NCBI RefSeq assembly: GCF_000003815.2 | Contig: NC_049986.1 | Span: 13,029,876 to 13,089,875 of the forward strand | Source of the DNA: Branchiostoma floridae | Taxonomy: Eukaryota; Chordata; Leptocardii; Amphioxiformes; Branchiostomatidae | Length of the DNA: 60,000 nucleotides | Direction of reading: 5' to 3' | Shown here: positions 13,306-24,300 of the stretch, piece after piece | Position numbering within the stretch: the first letter of the stretch is position 1 | Layout of the letters: each line of letters opens with the position of its first letter | Program-made: the position numbers and the translations under genes | The notes under the pieces: generated by a model | Told to the model about the DNA's origin: nothing | Database searches by the model: none | What the model saw: the letters and a program-made list of their open reading frames with translations, nothing else

Positions 13306-14454
13306 GGTCTTTTTAGCGAATGCCCACAAACGCCCACTCTAGAGAAGTCCGCGCTGCACGAATCTCATTTTTTTTGCTTGGAATATGTCCACGTTGTGCT
13401 CCCATGTATTAATCCTGAGTTTCAAGTCAATCCATTGACCCGAAGTGACATAAATCAAAGTTTTCGATTCTCGATGGTCTTTTTAGCGAACGCCCAGCAA
13501 AATGTCTTTTTAGCGAATGCCCACTATATCCACAAAAATATCGGCCGTCGCGCAACGACACCTAAACCTACCGCCACAAACATGTTCAAGATGGTGTCCC
13601 ATTGATGTGTACGGAGTTTCCGTGCTTTACAAGCATTTTAAGTCCCTGTTTTTGGTCAAAATGTACGGCGACGATACTACCATACTTTAACTATAGCAAT
13701 TCAAAATGGCGGGCACTAGTCATGTGACCTCCTTGCGGGGCTGTTCTATAAGTATCGCGGGAGGGACTGTTGTAGCATAGCTTCTCATACAACCATTTTA
13801 GAGTGAATTCTGAACAAGATTTTCATTTCATCGTGCTATCATCTGACTGATATTTACAATGTGGTCATTTTTTCTGTGCTATTATTACCCAGGTTTGAGG
13901 AACTTAGTGCAAATTTGGATATTGATTCACCTCAGTGCCCAATTAATGTACAAAAGGCTCAGACACATTAGTATTATAAACCTGAATAGGGGCAGGTAAC
14001 CAATACTAGAAAAACATAGCTATTTATTATTAACAATACTATTTACATTATAATAATAACTCTTCACCAAACTGGACTTTTCTTATCTTTATTTATCACA
14101 GAAACATTGTTACAATGAGGATTTGATTAGATGAGTATCTGTTACAGTGTGTACAAAATCATTTCAAATACAAAAATGTATTTCGTTTCACTTCCTAAAT
14201 ATTTTTAAAGTATTGGAAGAAGTTGACACAAAAACAATATTAATTGCATTATTTATGTGCAGTAAAATGTGACCACATGCTATCAATAGCCTAATAAAAT
14301 GTTGGAACATGGCACAAGCGGGCTCCTCTTCTGAGTACAGAAAGGAAATGTTTTATAACATTTAGTTATGACGTAGAAAATTTCAATTGTAAAATGTACC
14401 TTTATTAACATTTACAAACAAATTGTTTTTTCTCTTTTTAATAAATGACAACAA

Positions 14455-14876
14455 TACAGGTAAGTAAGGTGTGTTTCCTTTTATAACAGGCCAGGTAAGA
14501 CGCCGTACAGGTAATTAAGGTGTGTTTCCTTTTATAGCAGACCAGGTAAGACACCGTACAGGTGAGTAAGGTGTGTTTCCTTGACTACAGACTAGGTAAG
14601 ACACCGTACAGGTGAGTAACGTGTATTTCCATTGATTACAGACCAGGTAAGACACCGTACAGGTCAGTAACGTGTATTTCCTTTGATTACAGACCAGGTA
14701 AGACACCGTACAGGTGAGTAAGGTGTGTTTCCTTGACTACAGACTAGGTAAGACACCGTACAGGTGAGTAACGTGTATTTCCTTTGACTACAGACCAGGT
14801 AAGACACCGCACAGATGAGTAAGGTGTCTTTCCTTTGCCTATAGACCAGATAGGGCATTATACAGGTAAGTAAGTT
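14455..14876 (+). repeat. Minisatellite, left array, 50-51 bp units
   Basis: About eight tandem units of 50-51 bp. Each contains CAGGTGAGTAAG, a pyrimidine-rich TTTCCTTTGATTACAG and ACCAGGTAAGACACC. Two unit subtypes (TTGACTACAGACTAGG and TTGATTACAGACCAGG) partly alternate. Read on the plus strand, each unit has two consensus-like 5' splice sites and one 3' splice site. Confidence 0.9.
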
Positions 14877-15155
14877 GCTTTACTCACCTGTTTAATACCT
14901 ATCTGGTCTATAGGCAAAGGAAAGTTGCTTTACTCACCTGTATAATACCCTGTCTGGTCTATAGGCAAAGTAAAGACATCTTACTTACCAGTATAATGGC
15001 CTATTTGGTCTATAGGCAAAGGAAAGACACCTTACTCACCTGTTTAATGGCCTATCTGGTCTATAGGCAAAGGAAAGACACCTTATCCACCTGTATAATG
15101 GCCTATCTGGTATATAGACAAGGGAAAGACACCTTACTTACCTGTCGTGGAGTGA
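14877..15155 (-). repeat. Minisatellite, inverted inner array
   Basis: Units of the same ~51-bp family in opposite orientation (TTACTCACCTGTATAATGG, then TCTGGTCTATAGGCAAAGGA). They are a second subtype, with GGCCTATCTGGTCTATAGGC in place of the outer GGTGTCTTACCTGGTCTGTA. The switch at 14876 forms a tight hairpin. The array runs into the gap. Confidence 0.85.
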
Positions 15156-15170
15156 CATATCACTACGATA

Positions 15171-15901
15171 NNNNNNNNNNNNNNNNNNNNNNNNNNNNNN
15201 NNNNNNNNNNNNNNNNNNNNNNNNNNNNNNNNNNNNNNNNNNNNNNNNNNNNNNNNNNNNNNNNNNNNNNNNNNNNNNNNNNNNNNNNNNNNNNNNNNNN
15301 NNNNNNNNNNNNNNNNNNNNNNNNNNNNNNNNNNNNNNNNNNNNNNNNNNNNNNNNNNNNNNNNNNNNNNNNNNNNNNNNNNNNNNNNNNNNNNNNNNNN
15401 NNNNNNNNNNNNNNNNNNNNNNNNNNNNNNNNNNNNNNNNNNNNNNNNNNNNNNNNNNNNNNNNNNNNNNNNNNNNNNNNNNNNNNNNNNNNNNNNNNNN
15501 NNNNNNNNNNNNNNNNNNNNNNNNNNNNNNNNNNNNNNNNNNNNNNNNNNNNNNNNNNNNNNNNNNNNNNNNNNNNNNNNNNNNNNNNNNNNNNNNNNNN
15601 NNNNNNNNNNNNNNNNNNNNNNNNNNNNNNNNNNNNNNNNNNNNNNNNNNNNNNNNNNNNNNNNNNNNNNNNNNNNNNNNNNNNNNNNNNNNNNNNNNNN
15701 NNNNNNNNNNNNNNNNNNNNNNNNNNNNNNNNNNNNNNNNNNNNNNNNNNNNNNNNNNNNNNNNNNNNNNNNNNNNNNNNNNNNNNNNNNNNNNNNNNNN
15801 NNNNNNNNNNNNNNNNNNNNNNNNNNNNNNNNNNNNNNNNNNNNNNNNNNNNNNNNNNNNNNNNNNNNNNNNNNNNNNNNNNNNNNNNNNNNNNNNNNNN
15901 N
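15171..15901. other. Assembly gap, 731 N
   Basis: Undetermined bases inside the inverted minisatellite. The sequence on both sides is minisatellite in the same orientation, so the missing part is probably more of the same array. Confidence 0.95.
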
Positions 15902-16523
15902 CTTACTCACCTGTATAATGGCCTATATGGTATATAGGCAAAGAAAAGACGCCTTACTCACCTGTGTAATAGCCTATCTGGTCTATAGACAAAGGAAACA
16001 CACCTTACTCACCTGTGCGGTGTCTTACCTGGTCTGTAATCAAAGGAAATACACGTTACTCACCTGTACGGTGTCTTACCTAGTCTGTAGTCAAGGAAAC
16101 ACACGTTACTCACCTGTACGGTGTCTTACCTGGTCTGTAATCAAAGGAAATACACGTTACTCACCTGTACGGTGTCTTACCTAGTCTGTAGTCAAGGAAA
16201 CACACCTTACTCACCTGTACGGTGTCTTACCTGGTCTGTAATCAAAGGAAATACACGTTACTCACCTGTACGGTGTCTTACCTAGTCTGTAGTCAAGGAA
16301 ACACACCTTACTCACCTGTACGGTGTCTTACCTGGTCTGTAATCAACGGAAATACACGTTACTCACCTGTACGGTGTCTTACCTAGTCTGTAGTCAAGGA
16401 AACACACCTTACTCACCTGTACGGTGTCTTACCTGGTCTGCTATAAAAGGAAACACACCTTAATTACCTGTACGGCGTCTTACCTGGCCTGTTATAAAAG
16501 GAAACACACCTTACTTACCTGTA
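15902..16523 (-). repeat. Minisatellite, right array
   Basis: About twelve units of the ~50-bp family in reverse orientation relative to the left array. Inner-subtype units come first, then alternating outer-subtype units. The four outermost units match the four outermost units of the left array almost exactly. Copy number is larger than on the left, so the arms are symmetric except for array length. Confidence 0.9.
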
Positions 16524-17672
16524 TTGTTGTCATTTATTAAAAAGAGAAAAAACAATTTGTTTGTAAATGTTAATAAAGGTACATTTTACAATTGAAATTT
16601 TCTACGTCATAACTAAATGTTATAAAACATTTCCTTTCTGTACTCAGAAGAGGAGCCCGCTTGTGCCATGTTCCAACATTTTATTAGGCTATTGATAGCA
16701 TGTGGTCACATTTTACTGCACATAAATAATGCAATTAATATTGTTTTTGTGTCAACTTCTTCCAATACTTTAAAAATATTTAGGAAGTGAAACGAAATAC
16801 ATTTTTGTATTTGAAATGATTTTGTACACACTGTAACAGATACTCATCTAATCAAATCCTCATTGTAACAATGTTTCTGTGATAAATAAAGATAAGAAAA
16901 GTCCAGTTTGGTGAAGAGTTATTATTATAATGTAAATAGTATTGTTAATAATAAATAGCTATGTTTTTCTAGTATTGGTTACCTGCCCCTATTCAGGTTT
17001 ATAATACTAATGTGTCTGAGCCTTTTGTACATTAATTGGGCACTGAGGTGAATCAATATCCAAATTTGCACTAAGTTCCTCAAACCTGGGTAATAATAGC
17101 ACAGAAAAAATGACCACATTGTAAATATCAGTCAGATGATAGCACGATGAAATGAAAATCTTGTTCAGAATTCACTCTAAAATGGTTGTATGAGAAGCTA
17201 TGCTACAACAGTCCCTCCCGCGATACTTATAGAACAGCCCCGCAAGGAGGTCACATGACTAGTGCCCGCCATTTTGAATTGCTATAGTTAAAGTATGGTA
17301 GTATCGTCGCCGTACATTTTGACCAAAAACAGGGACTTAAAATGCTTGTAAAGCACGGAAACTCCGTACACATCAATGGGACACCATCTTGAACATGTTT
17401 GTGGCGGTAGGTTTAGGTGTCGTTGCGCGACGGCCGATATTTTTGTGGATATAGTGGGCATTCGCTAAAAAGACATTTTGCTGGGCGTTCGCTAAAAAGA
17501 CCATCGAGAATCGAAAACTTTGATTTATGTCACTTCGGGTCAATGGATTGACTTGAAACTCAGGATTAATACATGGGAGCACAACGTGGACATATTCCAA
17601 GCAAAAAAAATGAGATTCGTGCAGCGCGGACTTCTCTAGAGTGGGCGTTTGTGGGCATTCGCTAAAAAGACC

Positions 17673-18689
17673 CTCCCCTCAGTAAGTAGTTAATAATATC
17701 TAGTCATGTTAAGTTTGAACGTCTTCAGTTGGTGCCGTTGAATCTAGCCTGGATTCCATACCCCAACCTCAAGATATATCTTTCGTGTTGGGGTCTGGCA
17801 ACATGGCTGCAGAAAGGTTCTCGAAGGCCCGTTGATCAGTGGGAGGAGAACCTAGGATTGATGACCACTTTCACCACAGGTAGCCGGCAGCTACAACACA
17901 CCACAGTTGGTCAGCAGGCTATCACAGTAGCGAATCAGCTACATTATGGATTCAAAAAGTATAGTTGGGGGTCTTTAACCAATCATGGCAGGGGTGTAAT
18001 TACCTCCTGCTGATCCTGTGTTGTTCTATTGGTGGGGTTTTTTGCCCACTATAAGGTGCAAAATTGAGAAGAGTTCCTATCCCATCCGGCCAGACCCCTG
18101 CACGATAGATACTTGAGATCGGGCTGGGGTTTGGTAACCAGGCTACGTTGAATCGTGTGCAACATTTTGATGCATTCAGACGTCTTGCCAAATACTTTTG
18201 CCCCCCTCCCCACTCTCAACACACAAATAATGCAACGTCTATCCAAGGATATCCGGACGTTAGATAGAAGTCCTTCGTCTATCTGTGATTCCCAGTATGC
18301 ATCAGAAAACAGAAATTCATTTTCCAAAGTAGCATGATGCATTCAGTACATTTCTGTTGAGTAATTCAAATTCAGATCAAAGATTCGGGGACAAGGAATT
18401 GAGTGTTTTGAACTCAACAGTGCTGGAAAATGGAAATACATGTACATGACTATACGATATACTAGCAAGTAACGTTATTTTAACTACTTGTAGATTGCTG
18501 TTAACATTGCAATCTAAAGGTAGCATAAGCAAAGTCGAGCAAAGCAAAATCCCTATTCCTCTCCAATTATTTGTGGCAATGTTATGTGTTATATGGAATG
18601 CTGTAAAGCAATATTGCAAGAATAACAGACCATTTGGTAAATCTTGCCAACTACAGTTGTTCCCCATGCTAGCCTGCCATGCCAGCAGG
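17673..18689. other. 5' flank of the BTB zinc-finger gene
   Basis: No independent gene is supported. The frame of the downstream CDS is open back to 18495, but the upstream residues do not resemble a BTB N-terminus, so this region more likely holds 5' UTR, an upstream intron and promoter. Confidence 0.4.
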
Positions 18690-20048
18690 ATGACATCTAA
18701 AATGAAGCGCACATACAACTACCCAGCCCTCTCCTCCAAACTACAACATCATCTCAACGCACAGAGGCGGTCAGGACAATTCTGTGACATCACGTTAAAA
18801 CTCCCGGATGCAGAGTTCCATGTGCACCGGTGTGTGTTTGCCACCTTTTCTCCTTACTTTGCATCACTGCCAAATGCAGGCACCAGAGCCATTGTTGAAC
18901 TCTCAACTCTCACAAAGGCTGGGGTTGAACCTCTTGTTGAAATGATGTACACTTCCAAGTTAGCTTTAACAGAGGACAACATCTACTATGTGTCATATGC
19001 AGCCGGCTACTTTCACATTGATGAAACAGCTGAGAACTGTCAGAATTTCCTTAAAGAGTTGCAGGGGAAACAGTCAAGTCGTCGAGGAAGAGGTGGAAGA
19101 AACGGTAACCAGACTGAGGTCAGAGAAAGATCAAGTTCATCTGAAGACCTTGCAGGTGATGTTGTGTTCTCTCCCACAATGCAAGGCCAGGAAGAAGTGA
19201 CGACGACCCAAGAAAGTTCTGACACTCCTGACGTTATAGTTAAGGAGGAGCCAAGAGACCCAACTCAACCTGTGACAGTCTGGAACGTAGACGATGACCA
19301 AAGGGACAGCAGTTACACAGATGTTGCACAGAACACGCAGGTGGCAGACAGTTACCACCAACTGCAGTACAATCCTCTCATGACATCATCGCCCAACATG
19401 TATCTGGTACCAAGTCAGGATGGCACCGTACGATATCAGAATGGCATGGACTGGCAGGTGGGTGATAACACAACTCTCGCTAGCGCCAGCCATACTGACA
19501 GTTTCACATTCATGGACAACAGCAGCTCAACAGAACGGTTCAGCTGCACGGTGTGTCCGATGTCCTTCACAAAGTTGTCTGCTTTGAAGCGCCACCTATC
19601 GACCCATGCAGGACAGCAGCCTTACCAGTGCAGCATCTGTTCCACGCGGTTCCGTCGTATCTCCTACCTGAAGAACCACATGATCATCCACACCGGGGAG
19701 AAGCCGTACAAATGTAACCTCTGCAGCGCCAAGTTCTCCCAAAGGGCGACGCTGTTTCGCCACCGTGCGGTACATAACAAAGAAAGACCGTACCAGTGTA
19801 CATCGTGTCCTATGAAGTTTAATCAGCGGTCCAGTCTTGTGCGCCACATGCTGTCCCACAACAGGGAGATGCCATTCTCCTGTAATCAGTGTCATGACAA
19901 GTTCACCAGTGAAGAAACATTGAAAGAACATATCATAAAAGTCCATATTGGGGACTTTCCATTTGAAGTTAACTCAGTGGATCCCAATGTTAACCAAAAT
20001 CCCAGTGGCCAAGATCAGGTCCCTTCAACTAGTCATGAAAACACATGA
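18690..20048 (+). CDS. BTB/POZ domain protein with five C2H2 zinc fingers
   Basis: Predicted nuclear DNA-binding transcription regulator of the ZBTB class, 452 aa from the ATG at 18690. The BTB domain covers about residues 15-125, with typical features: an RRSGQFCDITL start, then HVHRCVFATFSPYF and the two-helix end. An acidic, Ser/Thr-rich linker follows (about 130-280) with a sumoylation-like VKEE. Five C2H2 fingers occupy about 284-419, joined by linkers such as HTGEKPYKC and diverged forms (HNKERPYQC, HNREMPFSC). The BTB domain mediates dimerisation and often co-repressor binding; this is family knowledge. The whole visible coding region is one exon. I chose 18690 because the BTB domain starts soon after it and both it and 18702 have A at -3; the frame stays open upstream to 18495. 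The vertebrate orthologue is not identified. Confidence 0.9.
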   Translation: MTSKMKRTYNYPALSSKLQHHLNAQRRSGQFCDITLKLPDAEFHVHRCVFATFSPYFASLPNAGTRAIVELSTLTKAGVEPLVEMMYTSKLALTEDNIYYVSYAAGYFHIDETAENCQNFLKELQGKQSSRRGRGGRNGNQTEVRERSSSSEDLAGDVVFSPTMQGQEEVTTTQESSDTPDVIVKEEPRDPTQPVTVWNVDDDQRDSSYTDVAQNTQVADSYHQLQYNPLMTSSPNMYLVPSQDGTVRYQNGMDWQVGDNTTLASASHTDSFTFMDNSSSTERFSCTVCPMSFTKLSALKRHLSTHAGQQPYQCSICSTRFRRISYLKNHMIIHTGEKPYKCNLCSAKFSQRATLFRHRAVHNKERPYQCTSCPMKFNQRSSLVRHMLSHNREMPFSCNQCHDKFTSEETLKEHIIKVHIGDFPFEVNSVDPNVNQNPSGQDQVPSTSHENT

Positions 20049-21390
20049 AGATAATGTACTTTATGTATAGGTGGTAATAATGTCAAGAAGTTAGTTGCTG
20101 TTTTGTATTTTTTTTGGTTATGTAAATCATATGTTCTGTGAAACTGACATTATTTGTTTGCCCTGAATCAGGAGCATTGTAATTTTTCATGCATGTAATG
20201 GCAGTCTTGTATTTTTCACTGTTACACAAGTGTGACCTATCATTTTTATCTTGCTAGAAATGGTATGAGACTATAAGTTTGTATCATATTGGAGCTTCTT
20301 TAGGAATGGCTGTGCTGGGCGGGGTTGTCAAGAATATTATCACAAAGGCGCCCCCTGTTGGACCTGTTGTGCATGGCATGCGCGAAACCTTGGTGAGGAA
20401 GTTGGATCAAAGTTTATCACAGCAAAGTTAGGCCTAGTTCCCAGTTCCTGCTTGTGTTAAACTTAATCAAAATTTCCTCAAAGTTTGATATCCAAACCTA
20501 TAATAGCTTTAGATTTTCTTCTGTCTTTTCAACAATGGGGAGGATAGAAGAGACCTTAAAGCCATTATAGGTTTTGATACCAGGCTTCCTCAAACTTCAT
20601 TTACCATGTATTTTAAAGACACGCAATAAAGCAACAAATCTTGCCAAAAACGTAAATATGTCACAGAGCTTTCAAATCATGATTTTCAAAATGTTGTTTT
20701 TCGTCGTCAACATTGTGAAGGATAATTGTTTGATGTGAAATGATAATATATACCCTGATATCTGTACAAACATTCTGAGTCTGTATTTTTTCCATAGATT
20801 GATACTAGATGATTAGGTGTTTAATCAAAAACACATACATGAAATACAAGTTGATGTACAGCATAATTAGAAGGAATTATTGATGTTCATATCTAGTTGC
20901 ATCCGCACATGGTGCAGATCCAAAAGCTTGGAGAGTGGGGAATACAGGTTTGTGCCATGGGTGCACGAAGGTAATTCTGTAACGTTATCTAATCTAAATT
21001 AGCAGCTATTCGTTATGTTTTCTGACCTTTACCCCCCTTGTGGCTGTTATAGATCAATATAAGTTATCAAGAATACCAGTGTTGACGGGAAAGTCAGACG
21101 AAAGGTCATGTCACTACACCCCCTCACTCTTTCCTCCCAAAGTTTCGCATCCAGCTCGCTCGTACATTTTGCACACCTTACAGAAAACAGACGCAGTAAA
21201 CTGGGAATCACCCCAAGGACCCCACCTGCAGGTTGAACTGAATGGTACAGCCTGGCTTTCCAAAACAGCTCAAGAGATCCTTGAGGAAAGAATCAACATG
21301 GCTCATTTTGCAACAACATGCCATCGGGTTTTCTCACGTGTGCTCGGGTGACGCTGGAACCGGTCGGTTAGAACAGTTCTTAAGGCGAAG
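20049..21390. other. 3' UTR of the BTB-ZF gene and spacer before lipase 1
   Basis: AT-rich sequence with an AATAAA at 20625 that would give a 3' UTR of about 600 nt. Two short inverted segments around 20450-20600 (GATATCCAAACCTATAATAG and its near complement CTATTATAGG-type) suggest a local hairpin. No further exon is evident before the lipase ATG. Confidence 0.45.
20625..20630 (+). terminator. Candidate poly(A) signal of the BTB-ZF gene
   Basis: AATAAA hexamer about 580 bp after the stop codon, in an AT-rich context. Confidence 0.5.
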
Positions 21391-24300
21391 ATGGCACGGT
21401 TTGCGTTTTTCACCTGGTGCACGTGCGTCGTGACAGCTCTGTTGGGTTCACAGGCAAAAGGTAAGGGTCTACATTCTACGTTCTGCGTATGTGGCAGTGC
21501 CTATGTCGTTTATGATTGACACGCTGTATGTGTTGTCTTCATGCAGGAAACTTAAGTCTTCCTCAGTGAGCGGAAACCTCCTACCAAATGCATTCGGCCA
21601 TATTTAGGCAGGTGTCCGCTTTAGGTCAAGGTTATAGAAGGTCCGTACACGTTGAAGTTATCAGCAGGTCAGGGCACTTTCCCACCGAAAAGCAAGCACA
21701 CAGCATGTCATAAAACTGTGGTACATTACATAAGCATGCTTTGTTTCTTTAAACATTGTCGCAGACCTAAGGTCAGTTTGGGTTTCTCCGGTTATCTGAT
21801 TTCTGTACAGATATACGGGTAGGGAGTTTGAGTACACGCTGTGTTTGTTTCACCCCTTTTAAAGCAATACTAACTTTTAAGTACCGCTAACACTACTCAA
21901 AGCGTTAGCCTACACAGGACTATCTAAATCTACCACGGGTATATGCTTACCACGGGTAGTGCGCAGTAGTTTGATATTACGTGCCAACACACCATTAAAC
22001 TTATGTCGCAAAGCCCATTTAAAGGCTTGACATTAGAAGACCCAGGGATAAGTATAGCTACCATTGAGTTCTTAGTTTAGCTGTAATGAAAAGACGAAGT
22101 CTGTTTTGCGCTTATAACGGAGTCACGTTGGGTGTGAGCGGACCCATTTGGAGTGAAGTGAACCAAAGCCGGGAAGTGCGCCCACTGTTGGCGCCTGTAG
22201 TAACAGTACCAATTTTCATGGGAATTTCGCGTGAGAACTCTGCCGAGATTTCAAACTGTTCTTGATAATCTTAGCTCCAGATAATAGATGACAGGTTGTG
22301 TCTTGATAAGGTCAAGAACCTCGAATTGGTGTCATTCTCGTTAGAGAAATGTCAACAGCTAGCTTGTTCTAAATTGCGCTAGCTTTTCCCATCCAAGTAA
22401 CGCCCAGTTGCAGAATGTAACAGAATAAAAGAATGTTGTTAAACTTGTGATATTGTTACGTATATATACTTTGCTTTATCTGCCCTTACTTTGCGTCGAT
22501 GAAGGCTAGTGGTTGCCATGTACCAACCTGTTAGTTTCTACAATAGAGATAAAAAAACTAGTACTGCTTTTTGGCGTGTCCTTAGTTTGGTCTAATTTTC
22601 CAGAGTTTCTGATAGCGAACATTTATCGTTAGGCGAGACAGTTTGTTATCCTGAGCTCGATTGTTTCTCCACTGGGACTGGTTTCGTGGACAGACTTCCA
22701 GCGGAACCAGTCACCATCAACACGCAGTTCCTTCTCTTCACAAGAAACAGTCGGTATGACGAGCAACACCTCAGTCACTACACCCCAACTGGACTTCTGG
22801 ATTCGCACTTTAACAGGTAATAAAATATATACGTATTGCTCACACAAATATACAATGTACACACAAGTTACATCTGCATGGATACATTTCTTTATAAATG
22901 TGTGTCGATCATTTTACATACATGTGCATACATATATGAAGATATAAGTATTCATGAATGATACCCATTTACTTGAGTAATTGCTATTTGGAGCATCTTA
23001 TCACCTGGATGTCTAACCTTCATCAGCGAAAACATAAGTACTGTACATGTATTGTAAAATGGAAAAAACGTTCCATTCCAAAATCAACCCGTACAAAAGT
23101 TGAAAGATTTGTGCATTTGTCCAAATATTATTTAGAGATGGAAATGATGAGGACTTTTTAAAAGTTTTGTATTTTTTACTCTTTAGTACCAAAGACACAA
23201 AAGTCCTGGTACACGGCTACATGGACGACAGAACAGAGGAGTGGTTGGTCACGGCCACGGCCGCCATCTTGGATCGTGATGACGTAAACGTTGTGATAGT
23301 GGACTGGGGTGGAGGTGCGATGGAGCTGGACTACTCACAAGTCGCCGCCAACGCACGTGTAGTCGGGGCGGAGCTGGCAAGATTCATAGCTTTCCTTCAA
23401 GTAAGACTTAATCAACATTATAGCAAATGTCACGAAGATGATGTTTGTGTTTTGGTGTTGGTCCGCAATGCAACTTTAAAATTAGTTCATTTGTTTCAAC
23501 TCTTATATCTGTATGTGTATCAATATAGCTGATACAGCCTTTCGGTGTAACACATCAGCTATATGTTTATGTTTAAAAACACACTTATCAAAGAGAGTAG
23601 AGTCCATCCCGGTTCGAATGGATCAAATAAATTTGTACGGGACGGGTATGTAGCTTGTACTGGTCAGAATAAAATCTGGTGTGGTGCGCCGTCAGGTGGT
23701 TTACCGGATACACAGTACAAACAGATACCTCACTGAAATGGAATATTCATATTAAATGTAAACTATGTCTCAAAACTATGCCAATCACTTTGCTTTTAGG
23801 TTGTTTACTGTTTTTTTATCCCTTGAAGGAAGACGCTGGCGTAAGCGGTCGTTCTATCCACATCATCGGTCACAGTTTGGGTGCCCATGTTGCGGGTTAT
23901 GCCGGGCAAAGACTGGCCAATGCCGGGTCCAAGATTGGAAGAATCACAGGTAAAACTTTCATCGTCTTATACAGTTTTGAACACACATTTTCCAACAACA
24001 TTATTTTAAATCCTATAAGTACACAGTATCATCGAAGACGTGCACTCTAAAATTCAGCTATGCTCACTTTTGTCCACAAGAAAATTTTTAGGATTCTAGC
24101 TTTCACTCTGGTAAACGAAACCAATATGCATCCTTGTTATAGTTTTAAAACGTTCAGACACTTTTTTAGCCCTAGACCCAGCGGAGCCAGGCTTCCAGGG
24201 AACGCCCCCGCACGTCCGGCTGGACCCGAGCGACGCCATGTTTGTGGACGCCATCCACACGGACGGGGAAGGGGAAATGGACTTGGGTACGTCATCTGCG

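Larger units (their letters stand above)
13306..17672. mobile_element. Large foldback (inverted-repeat) element, 4.37 kb including a gap
   Basis: The two arms are reverse complements with no visible indel over at least 1.2 kb; coordinates x and 30978-x pair from 13306/17672 inward to about 14500/16470. Both outer ends are GGTCTTTTTAGCGAATGCCC. A shorter form of that motif recurs inside each arm (13476 and 13503; 17502 and 17475). The flanks diverge immediately outside the ends, and I see no target duplication. The core is a ~50-bp minisatellite that changes orientation near 14876, followed by 731 N. The arms have no coding capacity; a 75-codon frame (13378-13605) is mirrored simply because the arms are identical. 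A Drosophila FB-like foldback transposon is the closest described architecture. A recent inverted duplication is the alternative. Confidence 0.75.

Noticed and set aside
13378-13605. A 75-codon frame found identically on the opposite strand at 17373-17600
   Set aside because: The identity follows from the inverted arms. The frame has no homology, codon bias or start context to suggest a gene.
14996-16184. Long frames with repeated AYLVYRQRKDTLLTC or SYLVCNQRKYTLLTC motifs in the minisatellite
   Set aside because: These are translations of ~51-bp (17-codon) tandem units; some run through N. They are repeat artefacts, not a repeat protein.
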